Shown piece by piece: positions 7,742 to 16,662 of a DNA stretch of 46,848 bases. Below the pieces are notes generated by a model that was not told the origin of the DNA, did not search any database, and saw nothing but the letters and a program-made list of their open reading frames with translations. Source of the DNA: an uncultured Muribaculaceae bacterium (lineage in GTDB: Bacteria > Bacteroidota > Bacteroidia > Bacteroidales > Muribaculaceae); the NCBI GenBank assembly GCA_910583675.1, contig CAJTYH010000024.1, positions 1 to 46,848 of the forward strand, read 5' to 3'. Within the stretch, counting starts at the first letter, position 1. Every line of letters starts with the position of its first letter. A program made the translations under genes and the position numbers.

Positions 7742-8632
7742 ATGTCCAAAGACCTGCTTAACCGTTACATATGGATCATTGATACCATCAGGCGCTACGG
7801 GAAGATCTCGCGGCGTGAGCTGAACGAGTGCTGGGCACGCTCCCCATACAGCGACGGTGAGCTTGAGATACCGCGCCGCACCTTTTTCAACTACCGCCGG
7901 GCGATAGAGAAACTGTTTTCTATCTCTATAGAATGCGATACGGCCACATACGACTATTACCTTAAGGAGCACTCCAAGGACGAGATCACCGACTGGCTGC
8001 TTGACTCGTCGGCCACCAGCAACGTGTTGCAAGGGTCACGAGAGGTGGCGTCGCGCATCCTTCTGGAGTCTGTGCCGTCAGCCCGCGAGTTTCTCGCCCC
8101 TGTTATCGAGGCGCTTAAGGTCAACAAGTCCATAAAGTTCGACTATCACCCCTATACCCGCTCGCAGCCGTCGCGCGACGTGGTGGTTGAGCCATACTTC
8201 CTGCGCATCTATCGTCAGCTCTGGTATGTGACGGGACGGAACACACGCGACGGCAAAGTCAAGACCTATTCGCTTGACCGCATGAGCAATCTCCTGATCA
8301 CCTCAAACTCGTTTGTTCCCCCTCCCGATCTCACCCCGGCCGACTTCTTCCGCGATTCCTTCGGTGTGATGGTCACCGAGAGCAAGCCGCGAACGGTAAA
8401 GCTCAAGGTGGACTTGCGTCAGGCCAAGTATTTCCGTGCCCTTCCCCTCCACCCCTCCCAGCAGGAGATGGTGTCAGACCAATTTTCTTATTTCACCTAC
8501 CGCCTCCGCATCACCCCCGATTTCGTAGCCGAACTGCTCAGTCACGGCCCCCGCATCACCGTCATATCCCCACCCGAACTTAAGACCATGGTGGTGACGG
8601 AGCTTCGTGGCGCCCTCGCCAACTACCTTTAA
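7742..8632 (+). CDS. WYL-domain transcriptional regulator
   Basis: 296 aa. An N-terminal winged-helix-type DNA-binding region (about 1-70, RRYGKISRRELNECW and PRRTFFNYRRAIE) is followed by a WYL sensor domain (about 120-210; RQLWYVTGR is the WYL-like core, then KTYSLDRM) and a C-terminal WCX-type extension (VKLKVDLRQAKYF). Such regulators bind a ligand or nucleic acid through the WYL fold. The target is unknown; no defence or CRISPR genes are nearby. The ATG at 7742 lies 6 bp after repeat copy 2, so it is probably transcribed with the DUF1573 genes. Confidence 0.9.
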   Translation: MSKDLLNRYIWIIDTIRRYGKISRRELNECWARSPYSDGELEIPRRTFFNYRRAIEKLFSISIECDTATYDYYLKEHSKDEITDWLLDSSATSNVLQGSREVASRILLESVPSAREFLAPVIEALKVNKSIKFDYHPYTRSQPSRDVVVEPYFLRIYRQLWYVTGRNTRDGKVKTYSLDRMSNLLITSNSFVPPPDLTPADFFRDSFGVMVTESKPRTVKLKVDLRQAKYFRALPLHPSQQEMVSDQFSYFTYRLRITPDFVAELLSHGPRITVISPPELKTMVVTELRGALANYL

Positions 8633-8712
8633 AGTGGCTTAAAACGCAATAGATGTCAGGGGGGTATTAGATGTTTTTAACGCATTTGATTTGCGCAATA
8701 ATTAGATTTGTA

Positions 8713-8743
8713 TTGCGTTGATGGTGACGTTTTACTATATTTG
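8713..8743 (+). promoter_or_regulatory. Promoter of the 8773 secreted-protein gene
   Basis: The -7 box TATATTTG at 8736-8743 and a TTG at 8713-8715, 20 bp apart, match the Bacteroidetes housekeeping promoter. The -7 box is 29 bp before the ATG at 8773. Confidence 0.65.
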
Positions 8744-8772
8744 CGAAATAAACCTTAAAATCATCATATATC

Positions 8773-9789
8773 ATGAAAAGAGCCGTAATTGCTATTTATG
8801 TCATATTGGCTACATTTCTCGGCCTGTATAGTACGACAATACACTACAAGGCGGATTTCTCCACGGATAATTATGATGAGATCGGTGCTCATAGTACGCC
8901 ATGTAAAACGGGAGATAAATCTGAGGTTTCTTATACTCCGATGCTTGAGCTTGGTAAGGAGTGGAGGTATAATCTATATCATTTTAATGTCTATCGTCCA
9001 AAAGAGGAAGATCGGGAGTGTGTGCTGAGGATTGAGGATGTTGTGGAATGGGATGGGAAGCAATTCTATTCGTTGGAACAGTATGTGGATGGCAATAAGG
9101 TTGATCGCGATGAATGGGGCGGCGGTTATCTCTGGGAAGACTATGAAAACCGAAAAATATATTTCGGTGCCCGGGATTATGATGGCAGTATGTTAACTGA
9201 ACTACTGTATGATTTTGACGACCCATTGAATACGCCATCAGTAAAAGGCATGTTATGGGGGAAAAATAATGCCGCTGTATGGGAAGGATATTCCGGGCTT
9301 GATAGAGAGCTGCGTAACAGCTATCTCTTCAAGGATGAAAAACATTCCAAATTTGAGAATTTCCAATTGGTGGAAGGTCTCGGTTTCATTACATCTTCCG
9401 ATTATGAGAAGTATCCGGATGCTCATTGCGTAGGAACGATTCTGAGTGGAGTTATAGGTCTTGCCGCAGGTGATTGCGTATTGCCGAAACTTTATGAAGT
9501 TGTGAACGGCAAGGGTGAAGTGATATATTCGCTCGAAACGGCTCGTCCCGGTTACTCATCCTTGAATAGTGTCGGAAGAGATGAGGGCGGCATCGTAATA
9601 GGTGAAACTGCTATAGAAGTCATGAGTGACGAACCTATAGGCAAGGTTTCAGTGTTCAATTCTGTCGGTATGGTCGTGCGGGAGGTGGATATTGCCGGGA
9701 CGCAAGGCCGGATCTTCGTCTCAGATTTGGCCTCAGGAGTGTATATAGTCCGTACCAAACGGATGAACAAGAAATTTACCGTGAAATAA
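8773..9789 (+). CDS. Secreted protein with T9SS sorting tail, function unknown
   Basis: 338 aa with an N-terminal hydrophobic signal segment and a C-terminal type A sorting domain (GKVSVFNSVGMVVREV near 289, then ASGVYIVRTKRMNKKFTVK at the end). The middle is rich in Tyr, Asp and Glu, with no domain I recognise. The gene has its own promoter and a following terminator, so it is probably monocistronic. It is visibly more AT-rich than its neighbours, with more A/T third codon positions, which suggests a different history. It is predicted to cross the outer membrane by T9SS and be released or surface anchored. Confidence 0.8.
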   Translation: MKRAVIAIYVILATFLGLYSTTIHYKADFSTDNYDEIGAHSTPCKTGDKSEVSYTPMLELGKEWRYNLYHFNVYRPKEEDRECVLRIEDVVEWDGKQFYSLEQYVDGNKVDRDEWGGGYLWEDYENRKIYFGARDYDGSMLTELLYDFDDPLNTPSVKGMLWGKNNAAVWEGYSGLDRELRNSYLFKDEKHSKFENFQLVEGLGFITSSDYEKYPDAHCVGTILSGVIGLAAGDCVLPKLYEVVNGKGEVIYSLETARPGYSSLNSVGRDEGGIVIGETAIEVMSDEPIGKVSVFNSVGMVVREVDIAGTQGRIFVSDLASGVYIVRTKRMNKKFTVK

Positions 9790-9814
9790 GAATGATTTGA
9801 CCATTTCAATCATG

Positions 9815-9850
9815 AATGGCAACTTGCCTTTGGGTGGGTTGCCATTTTCT
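9815..9850 (+). terminator. Terminator after the 8773 gene
   Basis: A 9-bp stem, AATGGCAAC (9815-9823) with GTTGCCATT (9838-9846), a 14-nt loop and a short T tail (TTCT). Confidence 0.7.
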
Positions 9851-9932
9851 ATTCTCCCGTATTGTATTACCTGAATTGAAAACTTTTCGAAATTTGCATG
9901 CGCAGGGATTTCGACTTATGCCAACATTTGCG

Positions 9933-9940
9933 TATCTTTG
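9933..9940 (+). promoter_or_regulatory. -7 box of the 9985 gene
   Basis: TATCTTTG matches TAnnTTTG, 44 bp before the ATG at 9985. A TTTC at 9909-9912 is at roughly the right distance for a weak -33 element. Confidence 0.55.
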
Positions 9941-9984
9941 TCGCTGACAAGCCGATTGTTTCATTGACTTATACACAAGTATAT

Positions 9985-10545
9985 ATGAAAAAACTTCTTG
10001 CAATAGCCGCTTTGGCACTGTGCGCATTAGTCGCAAACGCACAAGAAAAGACGATGCGCGTGCATAAAACCGACGGTACATGCGCTCTCACGAGAGTTGC
10101 CGAGCTTACCAAAATCTCTTTCATGAGTATAGATGACCCGGGAAAGGGTCTGATTGTGGTTACGTCTGGGTCTGACCCTGTGGCAATGCTTTTCGAGCAG
10201 CAGCCCGAAATAACTGTGGGTGACGGCAAACTGATCGTGACATCGAAGTCTGCCGCCGACAACGTGGAAGTGGAACTGGACAACGTCAACGAAATCAAGT
10301 TCGGCGTCCCGGCTTCGCTGTCAACACCCGGCACGGATACGGGCATTGTGTGCGTGCTTCAGCCGGGAGCAGCCGTTTTCAAATTCATTCCCGATGGTGC
10401 AGTCGTTGAAATATGCCGCATTGACGGAAGTGCAGTGCCCGTGTGCTCCATCACCGATGGCGAGCTGAAGCTCTCCGGCGACACTCTCGGCGCGGGCATC
10501 TACATAGTGCGCATAGGCACTTTCACCGCCAAAGTAACCCTCTGA
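9985..10545 (+). CDS. Small secreted protein with T9SS sorting tail
   Basis: 186 aa. Signal peptide (MKKLLAIAALALCALVANAQ), then a short motif with the pattern VHKTDG...VAEL.KISF, a second related stretch (VGDGKLIV...VNEIKFG, about 74-103), and a C-terminal type A sorting domain (GAGIYIVRIGTFTAKVTL). The first motif is nearly repeated at the N-terminus of the next gene product (VHTTDGD...VADVEKITF). I chose the ATG at 9985 because it gives a clean signal peptide and lies downstream of the -7 box. Function unknown; the shared module suggests the two proteins are related or act together. Confidence 0.8.
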   Translation: MKKLLAIAALALCALVANAQEKTMRVHKTDGTCALTRVAELTKISFMSIDDPGKGLIVVTSGSDPVAMLFEQQPEITVGDGKLIVTSKSAADNVEVELDNVNEIKFGVPASLSTPGTDTGIVCVLQPGAAVFKFIPDGAVVEICRIDGSAVPVCSITDGELKLSGDTLGAGIYIVRIGTFTAKVTL

Positions 10546-10602
10546 CAAACGATTGTGAGAGAAATTCATCACGCTACATAACCTTTCAAGAAATTCAAAG
10601 AC

Positions 10603-12747
10603 ATGAGAAATATATTTGTGCTCGCTACTGTAGCCATGGGCATAATGAGCATCAGCGCACAACAAACCACCATGCTTGTGCACACCACTGACGGCGACAT
10701 AATCCTCAACGATGTGGCCGATGTGGAAAAAATTACTTTTGCCGATGCCGATTACAACCTCAACGCCGATGGCGACCGGATACTTGAATCCGACGAGGTC
10801 AACTGGCCTGAGAACCGACTTCTGCCATTGTTTCTTCCACCGGCCAAAACGGTGAGTGCGCTTGACCTCAATGCTGCCAACCTCAGCGGACAGGAACGCG
10901 TTATGTTCTGCACCCTTCAGGGTATAGTGAACCGCACACGCCCGCGCATATTACTCTACAACCACAACGAGGAACCGCGTTCCACATGGCCCCGCGCCCA
11001 TGGCCTGAACGTACGACCCGCCAGCGCCAGCAAGCCATATCAGCTTGTAAAGCGCTTCCAAGATGAAATCAAGGGTCTGGTGCTCTACAGCACGGAGCTA
11101 AGCGAGCACTATGCCAATCTGGCCGCGACCGTTGCCGGCCTTGATCGGTTGCTACCCGTCACTGCCGAAATCCGCCAGAAACTCATCGAAAACGGCATGG
11201 ATTTCCCCGTAGTGGAGGATCTTACAGGTCTCACCATGACTACCCCGCAGCATGTCTACGATTATTTATATGAAAACTACTGGGAGCGTTGCAACCATCG
11301 TCTTCTGGTGAGCATCCGCCCGGGCATACCTTATGTCCACGATATCGCCGCTGCCGCAGGTTCGGCTGCGGTGTGGCTTGATCCGCGTAAAAGCGCTGAA
11401 AAAAGAGTTCTCGACAAAATGCTTCAGGAGATGACCCCGGGGCGCGACATAGTGCTTGGATGGTTCCCCGAAGAGCGTTCAGGTGTAGGCGAATCCACAA
11501 AATTCGGGCTCTCCACGGTGCCGGCAGACTTCTTTGAAAACGGTACCGTATATGCCGCTGTCAACAAGCCGGTCAATATTCCGGCTGTACCGAAAAGACC
11601 TAAGCTCGAAAACAAGGTCTACGCCACAGTCTATATCAGCGACGGCGACAACATACAGTATTGCCAGCACGCGATGGCCAAGATTTTCGAACAGGGCGGC
11701 CGGGGCAAAATGCCCCTGAACTGGACTGTCAGCCCGGCACTTGCAGACTTCTCCCCGCAAATGCTCAACTATTATTACGGTAAGGCAACGGTCAACGACT
11801 GTTTTGTAAGCGGCCCCTCCGGGTTGGGATATTCCATGCCTTACGATGGTCACAACAAACGCTGGAACACACGCAGAGGAGAAGACTTTGTGCCCTATGC
11901 ACGCCTCAGCCAGCGCTATCTTGAGGAAGCCGGTCTGAGAGTGGTAACCATATGGGACGAGGTGAACGACGCCCAGCGTCAGGCATATGCCGACGAGTGC
12001 AAATATCTCTACGGGCTTACCATCCAGGACTGGGAGCGCCAGAGCGCGCGTCTAAAGACCGCCGTGCAGGACGGTCGTCTGCCATTCGTTCCCAACTATC
12101 CCTGCTATGCAAACGGAGCCGATGTGATCGCGGATTTCTTCAATCGCGACATAAAGAATTTCAACGGTTCGGAACCTATGTTCGTATCGGGACAGAGCAC
12201 CGTATGGGAGGCCGGCCCCGACAAACTCGTTGAGCTGAAAAGCAAACTTGACGCTCTTTCGCCGGGCAACGTAGAGATAGTGCGTGCCGACCATTTCTTC
12301 AACCTTTACTGCGAGGCACACCATCTTCCGTTCGACCTCACCATGACCGAGAGCATGAAGGTGACCTCATCTGCCTCCGACACCCCTGCAACACTGGCTG
12401 CCGACGGCTCTCCCTCGGAACCGAACATGTGGGTTTCATCCATCGCCGACGGCAAAGGCTGGGTGCAGTGCGACTTCGGCGAGCCGTATCTCATAAGCCG
12501 CTATGTCGTGCGCCATGCTCAGGCTGCAGGTCTCGGCTGTGAACTCAACACCCGCGACTTCACCGTAGAGACAAGCATGGACGGCAACACGTGGACTGCT
12601 GCCGGCGCATACACTGCCAACACTGAAGCCGTGACCGATGCCGCAATCGATCCTGTGGAGGCTCGCTATGTAAGAGTGTCGGTAACCGATGCAGGTGCCG
12701 ACGGCATAGCCCGCATCGGTGATATAGAGGTCTACGGTTCGCATTGA
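10603..12747 (+). CDS. Secreted GxGYxYP-family protein with C-terminal F5/8 type C domain
   Basis: 714 aa. Signal peptide (about 1-19), the TDG...VEKITF motif (about 24-47), then a large GxGYxYP-type putative glycoside-hydrolase region; the signature appears as GPSGLGYSMPYDG near residue 405. A discoidin or F5/8 type C (CBM32-like) carbohydrate-binding domain occupies about 575-713 (WVQCDFGEPYLISRYVVRHA, YVRVSVTDAG, IGDIEVYG). There is no T9SS tail, unlike its neighbour. It starts 57 bp after the 9985 gene with a terminator beyond it, so the two likely form an operon. A role in glycan binding or degradation is inferred. Confidence 0.85.
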   Translation: MRNIFVLATVAMGIMSISAQQTTMLVHTTDGDIILNDVADVEKITFADADYNLNADGDRILESDEVNWPENRLLPLFLPPAKTVSALDLNAANLSGQERVMFCTLQGIVNRTRPRILLYNHNEEPRSTWPRAHGLNVRPASASKPYQLVKRFQDEIKGLVLYSTELSEHYANLAATVAGLDRLLPVTAEIRQKLIENGMDFPVVEDLTGLTMTTPQHVYDYLYENYWERCNHRLLVSIRPGIPYVHDIAAAAGSAAVWLDPRKSAEKRVLDKMLQEMTPGRDIVLGWFPEERSGVGESTKFGLSTVPADFFENGTVYAAVNKPVNIPAVPKRPKLENKVYATVYISDGDNIQYCQHAMAKIFEQGGRGKMPLNWTVSPALADFSPQMLNYYYGKATVNDCFVSGPSGLGYSMPYDGHNKRWNTRRGEDFVPYARLSQRYLEEAGLRVVTIWDEVNDAQRQAYADECKYLYGLTIQDWERQSARLKTAVQDGRLPFVPNYPCYANGADVIADFFNRDIKNFNGSEPMFVSGQSTVWEAGPDKLVELKSKLDALSPGNVEIVRADHFFNLYCEAHHLPFDLTMTESMKVTSSASDTPATLAADGSPSEPNMWVSSIADGKGWVQCDFGEPYLISRYVVRHAQAAGLGCELNTRDFTVETSMDGNTWTAAGAYTANTEAVTDAAIDPVEARYVRVSVTDAGADGIARIGDIEVYGSH

Positions 12748-12815
12748 TACAGCACCGCTTGTCCGGAGCATTATCGGAACGGCAACGGGAAGACGGATCA
12801 AATCAAATTAAATAT

Positions 12816-12850
12816 TGGCGGTGTGCTATTGGGCATTCCGCCATTTTTAT
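12816..12850 (+). terminator. Rho-independent terminator after the GxGYxYP gene
   Basis: Stem TGGCGG (12816-12821) with CCGCCA (12838-12843), with possible inner pairing TGC/GCA, followed by TTTTT. Confidence 0.7.
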
Positions 12851-12982
12851 CGTATGGCGATGGCATTAGGCAATGCGCCGGTGGAAACCGGCAGATTGCA
12901 GATTGTAACCTTCTATAGAGGCGCTTATTATTAAGTGCCTATCAACATAATGCTTTTAATCGCGCGGAATTTTCGTTGTTTC

Positions 12983-13014
12983 TTGCCGCTTCAAAAAGTT
13001 TTTTATTATCTTTG
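12983..13014 (+). promoter_or_regulatory. Promoter of the korAB operon
   Basis: -7 box TATCTTTG at 13007-13014, with TTG at 12983-12985 about 21 bp upstream. This gives a leader of about 65 nt before korA. Confidence 0.6.
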
Positions 13015-13085
13015 CCACTGCCAAGCAAATCTATACCTGCAGGGCGAACAATTACTTACTTGACAAGTAACATTTTTTTCCTGTC

Positions 13086-14951
13086 ATGGATAACACAAGT
13101 CCTAACACTACACGCGTGCGCGAGCTTCAGAAAGTTGCCGTGCGCTTTTCAGGTGACTCCGGCGACGGCATGCAGCTGGCCGGCAACATTTTCACCAACG
13201 TATCTGCCGGACTGGGCAATTCCGTTTCCACTTTCCCCGATTATCCTGCCGAGATACGCGCCCCGCAAGGGTCGCTCGGCGGTGTGAGCGGTTTTCAGGT
13301 AAGCGTGGGCTGCGGGGTGCATACCCCCGGCGACCGTTGCGACGTGCTGGTGGCTATGAATCCTGCCGCCTTGAAGCAAAGCTACAAGTTCCTGAACCAG
13401 GGTGGTGTCATAATAATAGACGTAGACTCCTTCAAGGAGGACGGCCTTAAGAAGGCCAAGTTCGAGACCGACGATCCGGTCAGGGAACTCGGTATAACCG
13501 CTCAGGTGGTGGAGGTACCTGTCACTTCCATGACCAAGGCGGCACTGGCGGATTCCGGAATGGACATAAAGTCGGTGCTCAAATGCCGCAATATATTCAC
13601 CCTTGGATTGCTATGTTGGCTTTTCGACCGTCCGCTCGAGAATGCCGACCGTATGATACGTGAGAAATTCGCGAAGAAACCGGCGGTGTACGAAGCCAAT
13701 TCCAAGGTGCTCCATGCGGGATACGACTATGGTCACAACATACATGCCTCCGTCTCCACATACAGCATAGCAACCGACGAGATACGCCCCGGCACATATA
13801 CCGATATAAAGGGTAACGAGGCTACGGCATGGGGACTTATCATGGCATCCGAGAAGTCCGGCCGCCCGCTGTTCCTTGGCAGCTACCCTATAACTCCCGC
13901 CACAGACATACTCCACGAGCTTGCCAAGCGCAAGGATCTCGGTGTGAAAGCCTGTCAGATGGAGGATGAGATTGCCGGAGTATGCTCAGCCATAGGTGCC
14001 TCTTTTGCCGGATCACTCGGGGTGACCTCCACATCAGGCCCCGGTCTGGCACTTAAAGGTGAGGCGATAGGCCTTGCCGTGATGGCGGAACTGCCGTTGG
14101 TGGTGATCGATGTGCAGCGCGGAGGACCCTCTACCGGACTCCCCACGAAGACCGAGCAGACAGACCTCAACCAGGCTCTCTACGGGCGAAACGGCGAAAG
14201 CCCGCTCGTAGTCGTGGCAGCTACTTCTCCCACCATGTGCTTCGACATGGCATTTGAAGCCTCCCGCATAGCGATCGAGCACATGACCCCCGTCATATTG
14301 CTTACCGATGCCTTCATTGGCAACGGATCTTCGGCATGGCGCATTCCCGAGGCGTCGGAATATCCCGATATAAAAGTGCCGGTGATACCGGCTGACAAGC
14401 GCGATGGATGGCAACCCTATATGCGCGACGAGGCCACGTTGGCTCGCTACTGGTCGCTTCCGGGTACGGAGGATGGCCTTACACACCGTCTCGGCGGCCT
14501 GGAAAAGGATTTCAAGACCGGTGCCATATCCAACAACCCCGCGAACCATGCCAAGATGATAGAGACGCGTCGTGAGAAAGTCGCTCGTGTGGCCAACGAC
14601 ATACCGCTGCAGGAAGTGCTTTGCGATTCTCCACAGGCAGATACCCTGCTTGTAGGTTGGGGAGGCACTTTCGGGCACCTCTATACCGCTGCGGAGGAGC
14701 TGAACCGTGAAGGGCACGCCGTGGCGTTGGCACAGTTCCGCTACATCCAGCCCCTGCCGTCAAATACCGGGGATATACTGCGTCGCTACAAACGCGTAAT
14801 CGTGGCCGAACTGAATACCGGCCAGTTTGCCGACTACCTGCAATGCCGTTTCCCCGATGTGCTCATAGAGCGTATCAACAAGATCGAGGGACAGCCTTTC
14901 ATGGTATCCGAGATCGTGGAGCAGGTAAAAGAAAAGATTGCTAACCGCTAA
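13086..14951 (+). CDS. korA: 2-oxoglutarate:ferredoxin oxidoreductase, fused gamma-alpha subunit
   Basis: 621 aa. With KorB it converts 2-oxoglutarate and CoA to succinyl-CoA and CO2, reducing ferredoxin; anaerobes use it in either direction. An N-terminal gamma domain (about 15-200; VRFSGDSGDGMQLAGNIF, FPDYPAEIRAP) is fused to the alpha domain with the GSYPITPATD signature (about 264-273), TSTSGPG and a C-terminal domain (LLVGWGGTFGHL). The ORF starts 71 bp after the promoter -7 box. KorB follows after 13 bp. 2-oxoacids other than 2-oxoglutarate are possible substrates. Confidence 0.93.
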   Translation: MDNTSPNTTRVRELQKVAVRFSGDSGDGMQLAGNIFTNVSAGLGNSVSTFPDYPAEIRAPQGSLGGVSGFQVSVGCGVHTPGDRCDVLVAMNPAALKQSYKFLNQGGVIIIDVDSFKEDGLKKAKFETDDPVRELGITAQVVEVPVTSMTKAALADSGMDIKSVLKCRNIFTLGLLCWLFDRPLENADRMIREKFAKKPAVYEANSKVLHAGYDYGHNIHASVSTYSIATDEIRPGTYTDIKGNEATAWGLIMASEKSGRPLFLGSYPITPATDILHELAKRKDLGVKACQMEDEIAGVCSAIGASFAGSLGVTSTSGPGLALKGEAIGLAVMAELPLVVIDVQRGGPSTGLPTKTEQTDLNQALYGRNGESPLVVVAATSPTMCFDMAFEASRIAIEHMTPVILLTDAFIGNGSSAWRIPEASEYPDIKVPVIPADKRDGWQPYMRDEATLARYWSLPGTEDGLTHRLGGLEKDFKTGAISNNPANHAKMIETRREKVARVANDIPLQEVLCDSPQADTLLVGWGGTFGHLYTAAEELNREGHAVALAQFRYIQPLPSNTGDILRRYKRVIVAELNTGQFADYLQCRFPDVLIERINKIEGQPFMVSEIVEQVKEKIANR

Positions 14952-14964
14952 TTAAAGACCGGAC

Positions 14965-15963
14965 ATGACTTTTCAGGATTTCAAGAGCGACCAGCCGGTA
15001 CGCTGGTGCGCGGGGTGCGGTGACCACGCCGTTCTCAACTCGCTACATAAGGCTATGGCCGCATTGGGCGTGCCTCCCCATAAGACGGCTGTTATCTCAG
15101 GCATCGGATGCTCGTCGCGTCTGCCGTATTACATGAATACCTACGGTTTCCATACCATCCATGGACGCGCCGCTGCGGTGGCAACCGGTTTCAAGGTGGC
15201 AAACCCGGACATGACCGTATGGCAGATCTCGGGCGACGGGGATGGTCTGGCGATCGGCGGCAACCATTTCATACATGCCGTGCGACGCAACGTAGACATA
15301 AACATGCTCCTGCTCAACAATAAGATATACGGCCTTACCAAGGGTCAGTATTCCCCGACTTCCGACCGCGGATTTGTCTCGAAGTCGTCCCCTTACGGCA
15401 CCACGGAGGATCCGTTCATTCCCGCCGAACTGGTGTTCGGTGCCCGTGGCAACTTCTTTGCCCGCACTATAGACGTGGATCTTGCCACGTCGCAGGAGGT
15501 TATGCTTGCCGCAGCGCAGCACAAAGGCGCGTCGGTGGTGGAGGTGCTGCAGAACTGCATGATCTTCAACAACGGCATTCATTCCGAGATTACCGACAAG
15601 GATAAGCGTGCCGACCGCACCATACATCTGCGTCATGGTGAGAAGATGATCTTCGGCAAGGAGGGTAACCGCGGCCTCGTGCGCGACGGATTCCTTCTGA
15701 AAGCCGTGGAGATAGGCAAGGACGGCTACACGATCGACGACGTGCTCGTCCACGATGCCCACACGCCATCCAATTTCCTGCATCAGCAGCTCGCGATGAT
15801 GGACGGCAAGGAACTGCCTCTCGCCATCGGTGTGATACGCGACGTGGAGGCTCCCACCTATGATGCCGAAGTGAACCGTCAGGTGGAAGAGGTACGTGCC
15901 CGCAAGGGATTCACTGCCCTGCGCGACATGATACTTGCCGGCGACACATGGACAGTAGAGTGA
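14965..15963 (+). CDS. korB: 2-oxoglutarate:ferredoxin oxidoreductase, beta subunit
   Basis: 332 aa. The thiamine-pyrophosphate-binding catalytic subunit. Seen: WCAGCGDHAVL near the N-terminus (Cys residues used for an Fe-S cluster in the family), GIGCSSRLPYYMNTYG, and the TPP/Mg motif GDGDGLAIGGNHFIHA followed by LLNNKIYGLTKGQYSPTS. It is coupled to korA with a 13-bp gap and followed after 8 bp by a HAD phosphatase gene. Confidence 0.95.
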   Translation: MTFQDFKSDQPVRWCAGCGDHAVLNSLHKAMAALGVPPHKTAVISGIGCSSRLPYYMNTYGFHTIHGRAAAVATGFKVANPDMTVWQISGDGDGLAIGGNHFIHAVRRNVDINMLLLNNKIYGLTKGQYSPTSDRGFVSKSSPYGTTEDPFIPAELVFGARGNFFARTIDVDLATSQEVMLAAAQHKGASVVEVLQNCMIFNNGIHSEITDKDKRADRTIHLRHGEKMIFGKEGNRGLVRDGFLLKAVEIGKDGYTIDDVLVHDAHTPSNFLHQQLAMMDGKELPLAIGVIRDVEAPTYDAEVNRQVEEVRARKGFTALRDMILAGDTWTVE

Positions 15964-15971
15964 CAGGCGCA

Positions 15972-16580
15972 ATGAATCTCCTTTTCGACCTCGGTGGAGT
16001 GATCATAGACATCCGACGTCAGGATTGCGTGGATGCATTCAAGCGTCTTGGCTTTTCCGATATAGGGGACTATCTCGGGGATTATGGCCAGAAGGGGGTG
16101 TTCCTGCATCTTGAAGAGGGGAAGGTTACACCCGGGGAATTCCGGGCAGAGGTGCGCCGTCATATTCCGGGCGATGTTACAGACGGCCAGATAGACGAAG
16201 CTTTCAACGCGTTCATAACCGGCATACCTCTTTCGCGGCTTGCGGAGCTGCGGCGGCTGCGTGCCGATGGACACAGGCTGTATGTCATCTCAAACACCAA
16301 TCCGGTGATGTGGGAGGCGAGCATAAAGGATGCCTTTGCACAGGAGGGTGGCGACATACATACCTATTTCGACGGCGTGGTGACCTCGTTTGAGGCGGGC
16401 GTGTGCAAGCCTGATCCTGCGATATTCGATCTATGTTGCAGCAAGTTCGGGATAAAGCCCGAGGATACGGTGTTCTTCGACGACTCGGCTGCGAATTGTG
16501 AGGCGGCTTCCCGTATGGGATTCCATGCGATCCATGTCCCGCCCGGCCAGGAATTCCACTCCTTGCTTCCTTGCAGATAA
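15972..16580 (+). CDS. HAD-family phosphatase (subfamily IA)
   Basis: 202 aa from the ATG at 15972. Seen: motif I FDLGGVIID (nucleophile Asp), motif II VISNTNP, motif III Lys in GVCKPDPAIF, and motif IV FFDDSAANCEAA. The cap between motifs I and II is helical. An ATG at 15948 would overlap korB and add eight unlikely residues (MDSRVTGA). As the last gene of the korAB operon it may remove a phosphorylated metabolite; the substrate cannot be told from sequence. Confidence 0.88.
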   Translation: MNLLFDLGGVIIDIRRQDCVDAFKRLGFSDIGDYLGDYGQKGVFLHLEEGKVTPGEFRAEVRRHIPGDVTDGQIDEAFNAFITGIPLSRLAELRRLRADGHRLYVISNTNPVMWEASIKDAFAQEGGDIHTYFDGVVTSFEAGVCKPDPAIFDLCCSKFGIKPEDTVFFDDSAANCEAASRMGFHAIHVPPGQEFHSLLPCR

Positions 16581-16617
16581 GTGCTTATGTAGATAAACGT
16601 TCACTTGTATAAACCAA

Positions 16618-16640
16618 CCCCTCCCCGGAGGGGTTTTATT
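16618..16640 (+). terminator. Terminator after the korAB-HAD operon
   Basis: CCCCTC(C) at 16618-16624 pairs with (G)GAGGGG at 16627-16633, followed by TTTTATT. The T tail runs directly into the next -7 box. Confidence 0.75.
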
Positions 16641-16644
16641 TTTG
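16637..16644 (+). promoter_or_regulatory. -7 box of the alpha/beta hydrolase gene, merged with the terminator tail
   Basis: TATTTTTG is an exact TAnnTTTG match, overlapping the T tract of the preceding terminator. It lies 18 bp before the ATG at 16663. Confidence 0.5.
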
Positions 16645-16662
16645 AAATAATAAGATAGATAT

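Larger units (their letters stand above)
12748..13085 (+). other. 338-bp intergenic region before korA
   Basis: It contains a terminator at 12816-12850 and a promoter at 12983-13014. I see no gene or repeat between them. The stretch from about 12855 to 12980 holds only AT-rich non-coding sequence. Confidence 0.6.

Noticed and set aside
7742..8632. The WYL regulator as part of a defence island.
   Set aside because: The neighbours are housekeeping or secreted-protein genes; no nuclease, toxin or phage-defence gene is nearby.
15097..15972. A 291-residue antisense open frame opposite korB.
   Set aside because: Shadow of a highly biased gene; no conserved motif and no promoter.
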